A stretch of DNA of 64,000 nucleotides from Malaya genurostris (GCF_030247185.1 NC_080571.1:16027631-16091630), one strand, 5' to 3'; counted from the first letter of the stretch, positions 11,760 through 24,372 are shown. Notes: generated by a model not told the origin, from the sequence alone. Made by a program: numbers and translations.

Positions 11760-14213
11760 ACATACCAGCATCAATGAAACTAGAGTCCGCATTAATTTGC
11801 AATTTATTAGTTTCACATGAAATACCGGATGAAAATTCTGCGTCCATTTGAATTTTATTCGAAATTCATTCAGGATATATGGGGAGATGCGGCGGCGTTG
11901 TTATCAACAATGTATTAAGCTATGTTTATACCGTATAGTTTGCAACTGAATATTTTCGCGACTTTTGTTGCAAACTTGCAAATATACCTTCGACTTTTGT
12001 TGCAAACCAGGCAGCAATAAATTGTCGAAACTGGAGTACAATTTTCAAATAGGAAAAAAACTATTTTTGCGATTACCAAAAAATACCACCGGTATTTATT
12101 TATTTAACAACTGGTGGTCCAGTTGTTAGGAAAAATAGAGATTTCGATCAAGAGGCACTCAGCACTTGTCACACAAGGAAAGATGTTTCTGGTGTTTTCC
12201 ATTTGCTGTAAAACGCCGGTGCATTAACTGTTTGAAATAATAAATTGTGCGATTTGTGTTGTTTCGTGTTCTGGTCCGAACATAATTCGAAGTTTGAAAG
12301 GGTCTCAATTATTCAACATTTAGCACATAAAAGTCATTTCCATTTTTCTCAGCAAACGACAAACGTAAATTTTTAGTTAATACGGCGTCCGGAGTTTAAT
12401 AACAACAACCGATTTATTTCTTGTAGGTGAATATTTCATTTTTTTTTCAACATTTTAACTAATCAGAAAAGAGTCTTAGAGTTGACGAAAAAATTTAACC
12501 AACGATGCGTTAACACTCAATAAACAACTACCAGGCGCGATTGCAACCATATTAATTATTGAACTACTCAAATTCCATTATGGCTCCCATTGTTTTCCTG
12601 AGCCGTTGTAATTCTGTTGTGTATTTACGTAACACAATCTATCCACATTATGGAACATAAATACAAAATCATAATACTTTTCTGAATTGAATGATTATAG
12701 AACAGTTTTAGGACACTGCGTAGAAGTAATTGATCTGAAATGACTTTCTGAAAGCAGTGTAATTTTTCTTTTGATATATGCATCATACATGCTTTAACCG
12801 CCACATTGCGCTGCAAATCAAACCATATTTACTTAATCGAAATTTCAACCACTGACAGTTAATCGAATTTATTATCAGTACAGCAATTACGTATATAGCA
12901 AAAACAAAACATAGGTAAACAAAGATTCTCAATCGAAGAGGCAGCTTTGAAGCAAACTAGTGCAAAACTATCATGAAACGGAAAGGGGAAGATAAAAAAG
13001 ATAAAACACAAGTGCCATTTTGCCAAGCGAAACCAGAATGCAATCATTGTGCCTTTTGAAAGCCAAATAAACCCATAACGGACAAGAGTTTATATGCACC
13101 GATGTTGAGCTATATTTTTTTTCTAGTGTGTAAGGTAATCGAATCTCCCGGCACAGGTTTTTTTTTCCGCTAAACCTTGAACAAGAGCATAATGCTATAC
13201 AGCAAGAAGCATAAACCCAAACATGTTTATCAGCGGGCTAGGAGGTTATGTTTAGGAAGCAGAGACCAAAGGTGAATTGATTTTACTATGTACCGTATGC
13301 AAATTATATTATTATATTGTTTTTTTTTCATAAACCTTAAGACTTAGGCTAAACGTGAGAGATATTTCGCGAGAAAGATTAGGCAATACATACAACCATA
13401 TTTACCAATCGTGTTTTTTTTTTGTTTTACAGAAGTAAGTTTGATAAAATACTTACCAATAGATGTTATAGTTTCCTGTTTTTATAATATTTATTATCTA
13501 GAGAGTCATTTTGCAGATGCTGTCTCTCACGCGAAGCAAAACTTCATATACATTCAAGTAATAAAAATCAAAACAACCACTAAAAACATGCGTCAATCAG
13601 TCCAAAGTTTAGGTCAAAATGGGCCCGAGATATTGAATAAAAATTCGAATAAAAAGCCCAGATCGTACAGAAAGAAAGAAGAAAGATTATGTATTTTTAC
13701 CATAATTTACTTAAATTGTATACCATAAAAAAACTAGTGCCTAAGCAAGGAAGATTTATATAGTCGCGTATGGGAACTGCGCTACGTGCAAATACAATTT
13801 GTGTAACTTTTCCCTTAAAACCAACTCGTAAATGAAGCTTTTTCCTTGGTTCATTTTTTTCTCCTGTGCAAGATACATACGATAATTTATCGAAATAAAA
13901 GTTATAACTGTGTTGCTTGTCTGGGCGTAGCGATTTATCACAAACGTCCGTTTTCTCATTTTACTTCTCGGCCTTACAAAATCGACCAATGTTCAAATCC
14001 AAGTCTGTGTTAGTCTACACGGATACAAATCCATTGCCGGTACCCATGATTGAGAAATCATGAAAATTTTTAAGCTAACAAAAAAATATGACGTTTTTGT
14101 GTCTTTACAGTAAGTTTTGGAACATGGATTGTCATGTAAAAAGAATCTTCATATTAAGCTGAGTAACTATTGTGAAGACATCAAATAACTCAGATCAACC
14201 GTTATAGAACACC
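11760..14213. other. no gene recognised
   Basis: AT-rich sequence with homopolymer runs and short ORFs only. The longest ORFs show no family motif and no codon bias. Confidence 0.4.
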
Positions 14214-14729
14214 GGCCCTTATTCTGCGAGTCGAGTGAGGTGAGATGAGTCGAGTCACACGATTCTGACAGTCGAATGAAGTGACAAACGTCACCAGGAT
14301 GAACTTCGATAAAATCTCACCGTATTCTTGCAGTCGAATCTGGGTGACAGAAGTCACCGGGGGTGTGTTTCAGAGTCGATAACTTTTAGGCAAGTGACAG
14401 CAGAAATATTAAACGAATAGTCTTAGAGATTTTCAAAATTTCTGCTATAGAAAATGTGAATGATGTACGGAAAAAGATTAAATTGTTTTTTTTTAGACAG
14501 AAAAACTGAAAAATGTTAATCTTTTTAGTAATTCTCAAAATATGCGCTCGGTCGGAATCGCTTGCCTTGCTTGCTAAATCAAATCAAACAACATTCTGGA
14601 TATTTTGAGATGAGGAGTATTTACTGATTCCATTTTTTATGAGCAACGAACGGCTATTGCCATTGAATTTTATTGATAAGCTTTGCACGATCATTGTTCA
14701 CCTATTTTGTGATTGTCAAGTTGGGTATA

Positions 14730-15480
14730 ATTTTGCCTTTCTCATACAGAATGGCTATGTAATCACTTTGGAAATCGACTCAGAAATCTTGAAGTTTCGA
14801 AGTCGATATCGGTAGGTTTAGCACAAAAAGAAATTTTGAAGTAAAAGATTTAAAGATTTATGCTATAACGTATGAGGATTTGATTCGAAAAAAGATTTCG
14901 GGTTCTATATCATGTTCTATGCACATGCTTGAGAAGAAAAACTGAGAACAAAATTGCAGAGAATTTACAATTTATACCATGATAATTGTTAATTTTAGTG
15001 GGAAGTAAATTCAATGAATTTTATTTTGTATTTTTCAATACACTGCATAATTATTGTCAATTGTAATTTTTTTAATGATAAAACACCTAAAGTTCTAACT
15101 GGTCATTGAAAAACAACTCATGTTACTCATCGCCAACTGTATTATGTCAACTTTATATGGCGTAATAACGTATGGAATAACTTAGTAACTGGTGAAAATG
15201 ATGCGGTTACAGGTTTTTAATTTTTGCCTTCCTCATATACAAAGGCATATATAATCAACGTGAACATGGGCTTTTCAACCGAATTCCATATATTATTCGA
15301 TTCAGCTCGAAGAACTGAGCAAATGTCTGTGTGTGTGACAAATATTGTCATTCGATTTTTTCGAAGAACACTAAGCCGTTTTTCTCAAACTTAGATTCAA
15401 ATGAAAGCTCTCATGGTCCCATACAGATTCTGAGATTCATGTAGATGCGACTTCCGGTTCCGGAATTATAAGGTGATCAT
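14730..15480 (+). repeat. two diverged copies of the dispersed MITE-like repeat
   Basis: Starts resembling TTTTGCCTTTCTCATA occur at 14729 and 15223. Each is followed by the ATGTAATCAC/ATATAATCAA and ATTCGA...GTCTGTGTGTG landmarks, and the second also by TTAGATTCAAATGAAAG and CGACTTCCGG boxes. Right ends are not clear. Confidence 0.55.
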
Positions 15481-16294
15481 CAGTAACTTCTTCCGAACAT
15501 GCCTCGACTAATTTTTAACATCTGAGATTCAACTGAAAGGGCTTCAGATACCATGATAATATTCCGATTATTCTTGATATAAAAGGTGAGAGATAATAAA
15601 TAATATGATCTAGATTCAATTTAACAGTAAATAATTTTGGAATACTTTTCTATGATTATTAGTAGCAAAACCATTAGTATTATTTCATCTAACCGAATGA
15701 TGTTTGGCTGTGCCCTATATCATTCAAAAAGTTCGTTCACCTTTCCGAATCTAGGAGTTGATTTTTTTGTTTGTGTTAAAAATACATGAAGCAATCTTTT
15801 TACTGTAAACCGCTTTCAGACTGATGGGCTGAAGCTTTTCCCTTCCACTTAAACAATACCTGAATTTAACTTATCGAATTTGCTACTTTCGGCGGTTACA
15901 ACTCCCGCTTGATCTGTCAAAACCAATATTCAATTGCAAGCAAAATTATATCCTGGCCATCGTCGGAAGCGTAGTTCACCAACATACGACAATCAACTTG
16001 ATTCGCTATTGACTGCGGTTGTGTTATGAAACAATTTTCTCTTTTGATTTTTCACAGCGTCACCGGTTACAACGGCTATCAGTTTATCGAAACCACGTAA
16101 TAAAATCGAGTGTACCGGCCATCGTAACCAAATCCATGAAGGAAACTAATCAAATATATTTTGGTAGGAACTATCAGCGGCTTCCACGGCCCATTTGGCA
16201 AATTTCAACTTTTTCCAAATCATTTTCGATGCTGGAATATTTATCACGAGCATGCACTAGCGTATTTGTTATATTAGTGCACTTAGAATTTTTA

Positions 16295-17158
16295 TTAACA
16301 CATGGATCAATAAGTCCCGAGACTAAAGCAGAGATGGCGCTCGTAGTAAACCAGTAACCACGTCTTTCTAGAGTACTAACCTTTGCTTGAAACGGGTCAA
16401 AATTTTAAGTCGATCCGACCAGAAACAGCTGAGTTATCGAGGTTGGAGTAAAGTCGTTTTGCAGTTTGTTTAAAAAATGGAATAAAACGAGTTTTGTGTT
16501 TTGATAAAAGTTATCCGGACTCTTGTCCATCAAAAGCAACGATTTGTCGGTGGTTCGCCGAGTTTAAACGTGGTCGTACCGACACAAATGACGCGGAACG
16601 CTCGGGTAGACCTGTGGAAGCCGTTACATCGGAAAATGTGAGTGAAGTGACAAAAATTATAATGAAAGATCGTAAAGTGAAGCTCCGTGAGATTGCTGAG
16701 ATGACACAGATATCATATGGAAGTGTATTTACTATCCTTCATGAAAAATTGAGCATGAAAAAGGTTTTTTTCCAAGTGGGTGCCGCGATTGCTGCAATGC
16801 ACCCTGCCACAAGTCGATGAAAACAATGGCGAAATTGAACGAATTGGGCTTTGATCTGCTTCACCACCCCCATACTCGCCAGATTTAGCCCCCAGTGACT
16901 ACTGGCTCTTTGCTGATCTTAAAAAAATGCTCCAGGGAAAAAGATTTGGCTCAAATGAGGAGGTCATCGCTGAAACTGAAGCTTATTTTGAAGCGAAAGA
17001 TAATTTTTCTATAAACATGGTATTGAAAAATTGGAAAAACGTTGGAACCATTGTAAAGGTTCACCCTAAAAGGTTGATTATGTTGATGAATAAAAAAAAA
17101 TTTGCAAAAAAAATGTTGTTCCCATTGTTAGTCTCGGGACTTATTGATCCACGTGTTA
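16295..17158 (+). mobile_element. internally deleted mariner with recognisable TIRs
   Basis: The ends are inverted copies of about 29 bp containing GGATCAATAAGTCCCGAGAC (left 16295-16324, right about 17130-17158), next to TA dinucleotides. Inside lies N-terminal transposase (16494-16765: helix-turn-helix with ATICRWFAEFKRGR, GRPVEAVT, VKLREIAE). After an internal deletion near 16765-16860 the C-terminal part resumes (HPPYSPDLAPSDYW to the end). The family length is about 345 residues; the central part, with the first two catalytic Asp residues, is missing. It is nested in the 14214-17466 element. Confidence 0.85.
16494..17115 (+). pseudogene. mariner transposase pseudogene (N- and C-terminal parts)
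   Basis: The N-terminal paired-like DNA-binding region is intact for about 90 codons and then leaves frame. The C-terminal region reads from 16812 in another frame through YSPDLAPSDYWLF and on to the usual tail. The third Asp of the DD34D triad (in the APSD context) is present and the first two are lost with the deletion. It cannot encode an active transposase but could in principle be mobilised through its TIRs. Confidence 0.85.
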
Positions 17159-17647
17159 TATTAGAATAACGCATGCAAATAACAAACCCTGCAAAAATAT
17201 AAAGATTTTAATTGAATATGTTTCAATCGGAATAAATAATTTATTTGCCTCACAACAGGCGATTCTTACCAAGGGGCAATTTCAATTGTTTTGACATTTG
17301 GGGAATGAATCGTTTGTCGCTTGAGGTACATCTTCTCACTCACCATGGAATGAACCTCTCACGTCACCCGAATCGACTCGTAGAATAGGGCGACTACAGT
17401 CACGTGACAGCGAGGTGAGATTTGTCGAGTCACCTCACTCCTCACTCGACTCGCAGAATAAGGGCCTGTATGTGTTATTATCGCAGGAAATTCAATGAGG
17501 AACAAAACCTTCGAAGACCGCAAAACAATCCCACATTTGTGGAAAAAGTTATTAAAGGAAAATCGCCACAAGTCCGAACAATGGCTCATTACTTAATGCT
17601 TGTCTCTTGTTTCAAACAATTCAATTGTTGTCCAACTCTGCCAACTA

Positions 17648-18245
17648 AAGGGTGATTTTAAATCGTCATTTGATCTATAATTTAATCATGAATAGGCGCT
17701 GATAAAATTGCAGGAAGATCATCCTTTTTATCGAAAAATTGTGTTGAGCAACGATTTCTGGTTGAATGAATACCTCAACAAGCAAAATTGCTGCATCTGG
17801 AGTGAAAACCAGCCAGAAACATTACAAAAGCTACCAATGCATCCCAAAAAAGTCACTGTTTGGTGTGGATTATGCGCCGGTGGCAGTATCCGTGAAATAC
17901 CGGTTGATATGTTGGAGAGAGTGTGCCAAAATTGGATTATTTACATTTGCATGAAATCATCTTCAAATATTAAATTTACCCCGATTCTGTATTTCGTTCG
18001 AATCGAAAATTAAATTTTACATTCTGTAACTCGATCTAGTTCGAGTTTTCCATACAAAACCATAACTCGGTCGAATTACAGAATGCAATTACATTCGTTC
18101 GAAAAAATCCGATTCGATCGAAATACTGGATAGGGGTGATTATATTGAACGTCCTATCCATTCCAATAAAGAATCAATTCAATTTTCCCAATTTTTTTGT
18201 TTTTTTTTCGAAAATCAAATCTACACCTCTTGAAAAATTACCCTT
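17648..18245 (+). mobile_element. deleted mariner with TA target duplication, split by a MITE
   Basis: The ends are AAGGGTGATTTT (17648) and, inverted, AATTACCCTT (to 18245), each flanked by TA (17646-17647, 18246-18247). The coding remnant 17708-17974 has FYRKIVLS, FWLNEYLNKQN, MHPKKVTVWCGL and then jumps to the C-terminal IPVDMLERVCQNW and HEIIFKY-stop (stop at 17972-17974, after one frame change). The catalytic centre is missing. A 158-bp MITE (17979-18136) sits just after the stop codon, splitting the coding part from the usual mariner 3' UTR. Confidence 0.85.
17979..18136. mobile_element. 158-bp palindromic MITE inside the mariner 3' UTR
   Basis: The left end CCCCGATTCTGTATTTCG is inverted with mismatches at the right end, and TTCGAATCGA/TCGATCGAA words extend the similarity inward. 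Mariner sequence resumes immediately on both sides, which sets the limits. It is non-coding; no clear target duplication was found. Confidence 0.7.
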
Positions 18246-18338
18246 TATAACAATTTTTCATTCTGGCAACAATATTTAGTTTACATCAATCCAAGTTTCT
18301 CACAACACCCGATTGTTTTACTGTGTTGAAAATATCGA

Positions 18339-18430
18339 ATGTTGTGCCTTTTCTACTACCTATTGAAGAAAACGGCTGCCGAATCATATCGAATGTTTGC
18401 GGAAGCTTACGGTGAGCACTCCGTTGTGCT
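18339..18430 (+). pseudogene. mariner transposase N-terminal scrap
   Basis: About 28 codons read LLKKTAAESYRMFAEAYGEH, the start of the irritans-type mariner DNA-binding domain. The match ends abruptly at about 18425, and nothing recognisable follows. Confidence 0.75.
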
Positions 18431-18439
18431 CTTTGTTTT

Positions 18440-19200
18440 GGTATCTCTTCACACTTTTGCACTAGCGATACACCATGTAGTCGTCAATCTTGTTATAAAC
18501 GCAAATGCAATAATGCTTTGTGCCGCCGAGCTATCTTGGCCAGAGCTGCTTAATGTCACTATCAACGAGCAACTTTGCACGACGGAGATTGGAAAGTTTA
18601 TGTCACTGGACTGCTGCCAACTAGGCTCTACCAATCGTCATATATTGAGTGTCTGAGAGCCGATCTGTCATAACTTAAATTCTCTTGATATTATACTCAC
18701 CAGGACGCTCATTGATTGCCGATGCGATTGATATTATCTTCATTTCTCCTGTCACTGCTTGATTACAATGTGACTAAATATTAATCAAGCAGCATAAACA
18801 TTAAATTAAATTCATGTACACCAATAAACTCCGAAGTCCGATGACTTTTTACAAAGAACAATTAACTTTATCAATTTATGTTTATGCTAGTACTCTCATG
18901 GATTTTTTTTTAATTCAACAGGGAATAGGAGAATGAGAGAGAGAACAAAATGCGTCACCTGTCTTTGACTGACTATACTTCTACTTGGTCATTGAACTAT
19001 CGAGTATCTCATTTGACAGACAATTTGATCGTACCGATTACAGTTGACGATGATTTTAGTCAGTCTGTCAAGGTCATTTGACATGACTGACAATTTGCAG
19101 CTCTGCTTGGAGCTAGAAATTAGGTACTTAGAATTAAGAACTTGGAGCATTGAATTAGAGACCTGAGACTAAGAATTTAAGACGTCATCTCAGTCGGTCC
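18440..19200. other. no gene recognised
   Basis: AT-rich sequence. Short repeated words such as GACATGACTGACAATTTG occur near 19020-19095, but there is no recognisable gene. Confidence 0.4.
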
Positions 19201-19204
19201 CAGG

Positions 19205-19485
19205 ACCATTTTTAACAATGTGCTATGCACATCAGCGGCTGGTTTGTTTTGTGCACCGTTCGATTCGCCCGGGTTTGCGGTTCAATGCATACGGCGCTGG
19301 TCTTTTAAGCCAGTTGTCGTATGTTCGAGCCCCGACGTGGAATGATTCACATAGTGTCAGTAGGATCGTAGTACTAGCCATAAAATGATTCTGTATGCTA
19401 AGAATCGGCTGCGAAGTCTGTTGAAACAGAAAGACCAAATTCCCCAGAAGGAATTTAATGCCAAGACATTGCTTTCGATTCATGC
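19205..19485 (+). mobile_element. tRNA-derived SINE, full head
   Basis: A tRNA-like head at about 19272-19345 has a B box (TGTTCGAGCCCC) and a plausible anticodon arm around CTGGTCTTTTAAGCCAG. The body contains AGAATCGGCTGCGAAGTCTG and ends near CCAGAAGGAATTTAATGCC. A second copy with the same order occurs on the minus strand at 27935-28095. It is non-coding and would be transcribed by Pol III. Confidence 0.75.
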
Positions 19486-19489
19486 GAGA

Positions 19490-20990
19490 CATTTTTCACC
19501 ATCAACCCCAACCAGCTAAAAGATCAGAGTAACCAAAATTCTCAAAGAAATAATTTCGAAAATTTGCAAACACAAATAAGTTTATACGGAACCTAAAAGA
19601 CTGCTGACCTAATATTCCAAACAAATATTGGCAGAAATTTTGAAGTTTGATATTGTATTTAACCCTTAAATGCGCAATTTTGTTTTACAACAAAATATCG
19701 AAAACGCTTCAAGCTTTTACGCGTCTCATGCAAAGTTATATCGAAACAAAATATTATTTATAAATCGACTAAATAATACTTCAAAATAGTGGGTCGTTCT
19801 CCCCGGCAGTGTTGGTGATTGCCGAAAATTTCACAGAAGCTGGTATATTGCTATCTATATTGTATACAACATTTTCAATCCGGTAGACGATGCTACAAGA
19901 ACTCGAGTCTCTCAATGCATGAACCGCGAGAGAATTTTTCTACATTCCTTCGCTCCACTTCATACTCTGAGTATTTCTCGGCCCTTAAAAAAAATTGCAG
20001 TCTGATAATGATCGCCGTTGTGTGGAATTTACCAAGAGAGAATCGCAAGTTGACAATTATCGCAGAAAATCGAATCGATGATTCGACTTGATGATTCTCA
20101 TACTAGGTTGCAATATTTCAAAACCCTTGTGTGGAGCATTTACATACATTTTCATAGACACAACTTATACAAAGATTATATGCACATAGTTAGAATAAGC
20201 GGCAATAGTAAAATGATTCTATCGCAATTATCAACTGCTGTATAGAATCGGATCGCGAAACGAGAATAAGCAACTGTTTGTTGCTTCAGAAAGGATCCCC
20301 ACAGTAGCGTGCTAACCTTTGATTCTCAGAAATGTCATCGAGAGAAATTCGCTCTCGCACTGGTGTCGATTCTATGTTAAATGAGCCATGGCGGGTTTTT
20401 TGTTGTTGCGATGATTTCCAACTCTCTTTGATGGCACTGATTCAATCGGTGAAGAGTTGCCAGCGAACGTTCTTTGATACGATAAAAGCCATCCTTGCTC
20501 CCCGGTACGAATAAATACCCACCTGGGCTTTATACATTTCACCGGCTCTGCCTTGGGCCTTGTAGAAGAAAAAGAAAATAATTTTCTCTCCAATATTCTT
20601 GCGAAAGAAATTCGGGAAGCCAATTTTTTTAGTGAAGGCAGCAAGTCTATTCAAAACCTATAACGTAGAAAAAACGGAAGCAGTATTTTCTTCAATGAAA
20701 AAGATGTTTGGTTGGAAAGTTAATGCTCTATTGAGCATACGTTTCGCACTAGTGAAGTACGGATAAAATATCCACACAAAACAGTTCGTTGCGCGCCAAA
20801 CAATTTTATTAATAATCAATCATCAAAGATTTTCTATTTCAATCATTAAAGATTTTCTATTCCACACAAAACAATTTCCTAGATTTTCTCAACTTTTCCG
20901 ATGATTTTTTGCAATGTCCCTAAAACCTTTGCATAAACGTCAAAAACAACGTTTGTAAATTGGTTCACGCATACCAAAGAACACTCATGT
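19490..20990. other. no gene recognised
   Basis: AT-rich sequence. ATTTTCTATTYCAATCATTA-like words repeat around 20820-20860. No protein family is recognisable. Confidence 0.4.
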
Positions 20991-20997
20991 AGATAAA

Positions 20998-21058
20998 ATG
21001 TTTAAAATAATATTATAGGAGATGTATGTAACATCTCCTATAATATTATTTTAAACAT
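20998..21058. repeat. perfect 28-bp inverted repeat with 5-bp loop
   Basis: Arms 20998-21025 and 21031-21058 are exact reverse complements around ATGTA. The core word is TATAGGAGATGT/ACATCTCCTATA. It could be a tiny MITE, a structured RNA, or a cruciform-prone site. No terminator role is expected in an insect. Confidence 0.95.
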
Positions 21059-21059
21059 A

Positions 21060-23010
21060 TCTATTGAAATGCGTTAATTTATCCTACCTGTCATATACTA
21101 GAAATGTTTTCATTGATATCCTGGGACCTTAATTAATCATCTCAAAATTTCGTGTCACTAATTATCTTGCTTGGTTTCAGAATCTGGCCAAACCAAAAGG
21201 CCTTCTACAAAATTCACTGTACCACTCCTCAATTCCTTCCGGATTCACTACTGAATTGTCAATGTTTTGCGTACCGAAATTCAACTATATCGACCAAAAC
21301 TCTTTTTCCTCACTAATTTTTTGACGGGAGTGCGTCCTATGAGCACGCCTACTATGATTATCACATTCAAATCAGTTCCACTGCAATTATCGATGAAACC
21401 AGCCCGCTGCTGGGAAGCCATGTTACTGTGGTGAACATGTTTCTGCAAAGATCAGAACAATGTAGAAGAATATTCAACAAAAATTGGATAGTGTTAGCTA
21501 CACATTTATTCAGTGTCTATTAACCATACTTTACCATACCATCGATCAGAATACCATCATTACGAATTACGATAAAGAAATTAAAATTCTACTCGATTTT
21601 TAATGCTCGATTGTTTGTCCACATTTTACTAATGAAACGACTATTGGTACAATAGCCCTACTTACTGAGAAACTGGAATAAAACAGTGTAATATCGTATA
21701 CTTATACTTACTTGCATATCATTCACGGGACACTTAAAGCTTTCGGCTGTTTCAGATCCATTATAAAGTCAGAACAGGTTTATTGCATTTAACTTTTATT
21801 AGCAAACCAGCTTCAGATATATTTTCCATGTTTATATTAATGTCGATGTATCTTCATTTGACTGTACGTGTTTGTTTTATTTGGCGTTTTGACTCGTAAC
21901 GTTCTTAAATACTTCTTAAACGTTATACATATAAATGTGATGTAATTATTTTGAATTCATCCGAAACTTAGCTCTTCTACGCATTGTGACATTTAAAAAA
22001 GAAGGATCTTCCAGTCACCAAGATACAGTTTTTCCCTGGTTAGAGTGACAATTCGAACTTACTGGTATTGGTTGATTTGGAAATTACTCAGAATATTCAA
22101 TGTTATAATACCTATAATATAATACTTCACTCACTCTTCACTAGCTAGTAGTAGATTATTAGTAGATTTTGGATTCTGTTCGTTTGTATGTATAGATAAT
22201 TACTGAATAAATTCGTAAATGAATTTCCATAGATTGTAAATTGCATCCTAACCAAATTTCTCCGGTTCATATCTGTTCTCTTGCTTTTTGTTGTTTTTTA
22301 TCTATTTTCTACGGTATTTATAGCTCTAAAAATAAATGGCAGAACTGAAAATTCTTCTATACATTTATGAATCCATTAGAAAAGACTTATAGTTAAGATT
22401 TCAGGTTTTATTTACTCACGGAAAATGCAAGTCTTTTAATAGTCAGTTAATTCGTTTTGATAGACATTTCATCGTAAAAATTAGTTACAATATGAATCCT
22501 ATAGACGACCATGGGTCGATTGAGCTTTACTTCTCAAGACAATAATTGTTTGATGGCATTATTTGATTCAAACCTTCGCAGATAATTAGAACGTTATTCA
22601 AATCAGAATCAGATCAGTCGAGTTAGTTTTTAGTTTTCTAGTTTAAAGAGCAAACCGTGAATTGCAGACATATTTAGAAGTTCTAGATGCATAATTTATG
22701 ACAGTTACTAAATTTGAACCTGGAAACCAGCAACCAGGCTGAACAGTTTGTAAGTGTAAGAATAGAGAATAAAGAATTGTTTAGTCGTCAACTGAACTCC
22801 GACTCGTGTGCTCATTTCCCAGAGATATCACAAAACTGAATGTAACTTTTCAAAGTCGGTGCGAACAAGCACCGCAGAAATAACCGAACTCGAAAACGTT
22901 TTCAATTCGGAAACGTATTCAATATTGATAAAACATCATAAAAGAACAGTGGCCATATTAAGTGTCAAACATATAAATAGCTACTTTTGAACAAAACGGC
23001 TGCAAGAATA
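21060..23010. other. no gene recognised
   Basis: AT-rich sequence with no recognisable coding region. Around 22755-22800 an AATAAAGAATTG word with a following CAACTGAACTCCGAC resembles the R/U5 end of some LTRs, but nothing around it confirms this. Confidence 0.35.
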
Positions 23011-23017
23011 AAAAAAA

Positions 23018-23312
23018 AGTTTCCACCAAGAACTGTTTTTAGGTAATGGAATTGTGGATCGTCAAACAACTTCTTTCCGATTTTCCTTGAAAAGTCAACG
23101 AAAACGAAACTTGATTTCCACCAAGAAATGTTTTAGCCAATGGAATTGTGGATCGTCAAACAACATCATTCCGTTTTTCCTTGAAAGTCAACGAAAACGA
23201 AACTTGATTTCCACCAAGAACTGTTTTTAGGTAATGGAATTGTGGATCGTCAAACAACATCATTCCGTTTTTCCTTGAAAAGTCAACGTAAACGAAACGA
23301 AATTGACCACTA
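23018..23312. repeat. three tandem units of about 95 bp
   Basis: TTTCCACCAAGAA recurs at about 23020, 23115 and 23210. Each is followed by AATGGAATTGTGGATCGTCA and CTTGAAAAGTCAACG. Units differ by a few substitutions and 1-3 bp indels. Non-coding. Confidence 0.9.
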
Positions 23313-23379
23313 GTATAGCTTACATCATGTTTCAGTATTGGTAAGTACAATGGAAAAGTGTCATTAGAGCATAAATAAT

Positions 23380-23700
23380 CACAAATTCTGCTGGGGCTGC
23401 GGCAGATTCACTATAGCCGGAAAATAGTCTGGGTCATATAAAAGGGCAGACTTTAGCTAAAATCAGTGCTTCTTATTTGTCATCTGTCAGAGTGTTGATG
23501 TACTGAAATGTTACCTGTTTAGAATCAGAGTGTATAAAAAACTGCTCTTCCTAGCAACATTGTACCCATGAAGTGGTGTCAGATCAGTGCAAATCAGAAA
23601 AATTCTTGTACTGTTAATCTCGATCGCGTACACACATATAAGAAATAAAGTCCGTGCGAAAACCCAAACACCGTCGTCAAGTTACAGAGATAGTCGTGAT
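23380..23700 (+). promoter_or_regulatory. LTR-like core promoter and poly(A) signal of a degraded retroelement
   Basis: TATAAAA at 23437-23443 is followed 26 bp later by an arthropod initiator TCAGT (23463-23467). AATAAA lies at 23644. This order (TATA, initiator, poly(A) signal) within about 210 bp is that of an LTR U3-R region. A gypsy integrase scrap of the same orientation lies 0.5 kb downstream. LTR ends were not identified. Confidence 0.45.
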
Positions 23701-24237
23701 AGGTAGCAAGAACAGTAGACGTTTTAATGAATAAAATCGTTAAGTCATGAATTAATCCGTTATCAAGGTAATTCCGTATTCATAATGTATTTGCATTAGA
23801 GCAGTTGAATGATAGTCCGAATTAATCCGTTAATCCGGTCTAGTTGTGAGCTAGTATAGAAAATCAAGTGGTCGTATCTGTGGTACCGTTAACCAGCGGA
23901 GTATTGCAATTCATTCGAACCTTGCTGTTTCCAAGCGTACAACAATGGTTTAAAAAGAAATCTATCTTTCCTTCGGAATCGGTCTCCTCGGTGCCGGTTT
24001 GGGCCATATCAATAAGACTATTCTAGAGTATCTTGAAGAAATGTTTCACAGGAAGAGTTCGTTTCGTGACTGACTTAATTCACACGACCTTGATCCCTAG
24101 ATCATTTTTTTCAGTTTTGTTTATGGACGCACTCAGCGTAATCGTAAAAATCGTGTTCAAGAGAAATAAAATTATACCTCAGCAATTATTTGATATTAGC
24201 AATAAAATTAGTGAATAAGATATTTGAAATCGTCCTA

Positions 24238-24372
24238 CAAACTGACAGAGGAACTGAATACAAAAATGAGGTTCTAGAACAAAGTTTTGTAAATTACTAA
24301 ACATCAAACAGAGATTTTCTACAGCCTATCATCCTCAGACAATTGGTTCTTTAGAAAGAAATCAACAGCGAA
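24238..24372 (+). pseudogene. gypsy integrase core fragment
   Basis: With frame changes it reads TDRGTEYKNEVLEQ and then words matching FSTAYHPQTIGSLERN. These are the second catalytic Asp and the Glu of the integrase core. The closest relative visible is the complete integrase at 54163-55431 in this window. Only the central 45 residues or so remain. Confidence 0.85.

Larger units (their letters stand above)
14214..17466. mobile_element. 3.25-kb TIR element or MITE pair enclosing other transposons
   Basis: The ends are a perfect 27-bp inverted repeat beginning GGCCCTTATTCTGCGAGTCG, at 14214-14240 and 17440-17466. It is followed by related but imperfect subterminal GTCGAGTCAC and GTGACAG words. 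I see no target duplication. No transposase belonging to these TIRs is recognisable. The interior holds relics of the dispersed repeat (14730-15480) and a small mariner (16295-17158). It may be one non-autonomous element swollen by insertions, or two neighbouring MITEs. Confidence 0.6.

Noticed and set aside
19272..19345. Functional tRNA gene
   Set aside because: The tRNA-like head continues into a SINE body that recurs at 27.9 kb, and the cloverleaf is imperfect.
22808..22990. 60-codon ORF
   Set aside because: No motif, AT-driven composition, and no upstream promoter or splice evidence.
23960..24060. Hydrophobic mini-ORF resembling the gypsy membrane ORF
   Set aside because: Only a Gly/Leu-rich stretch in a broken frame; similarity to 50079 or 61208 too weak to claim.
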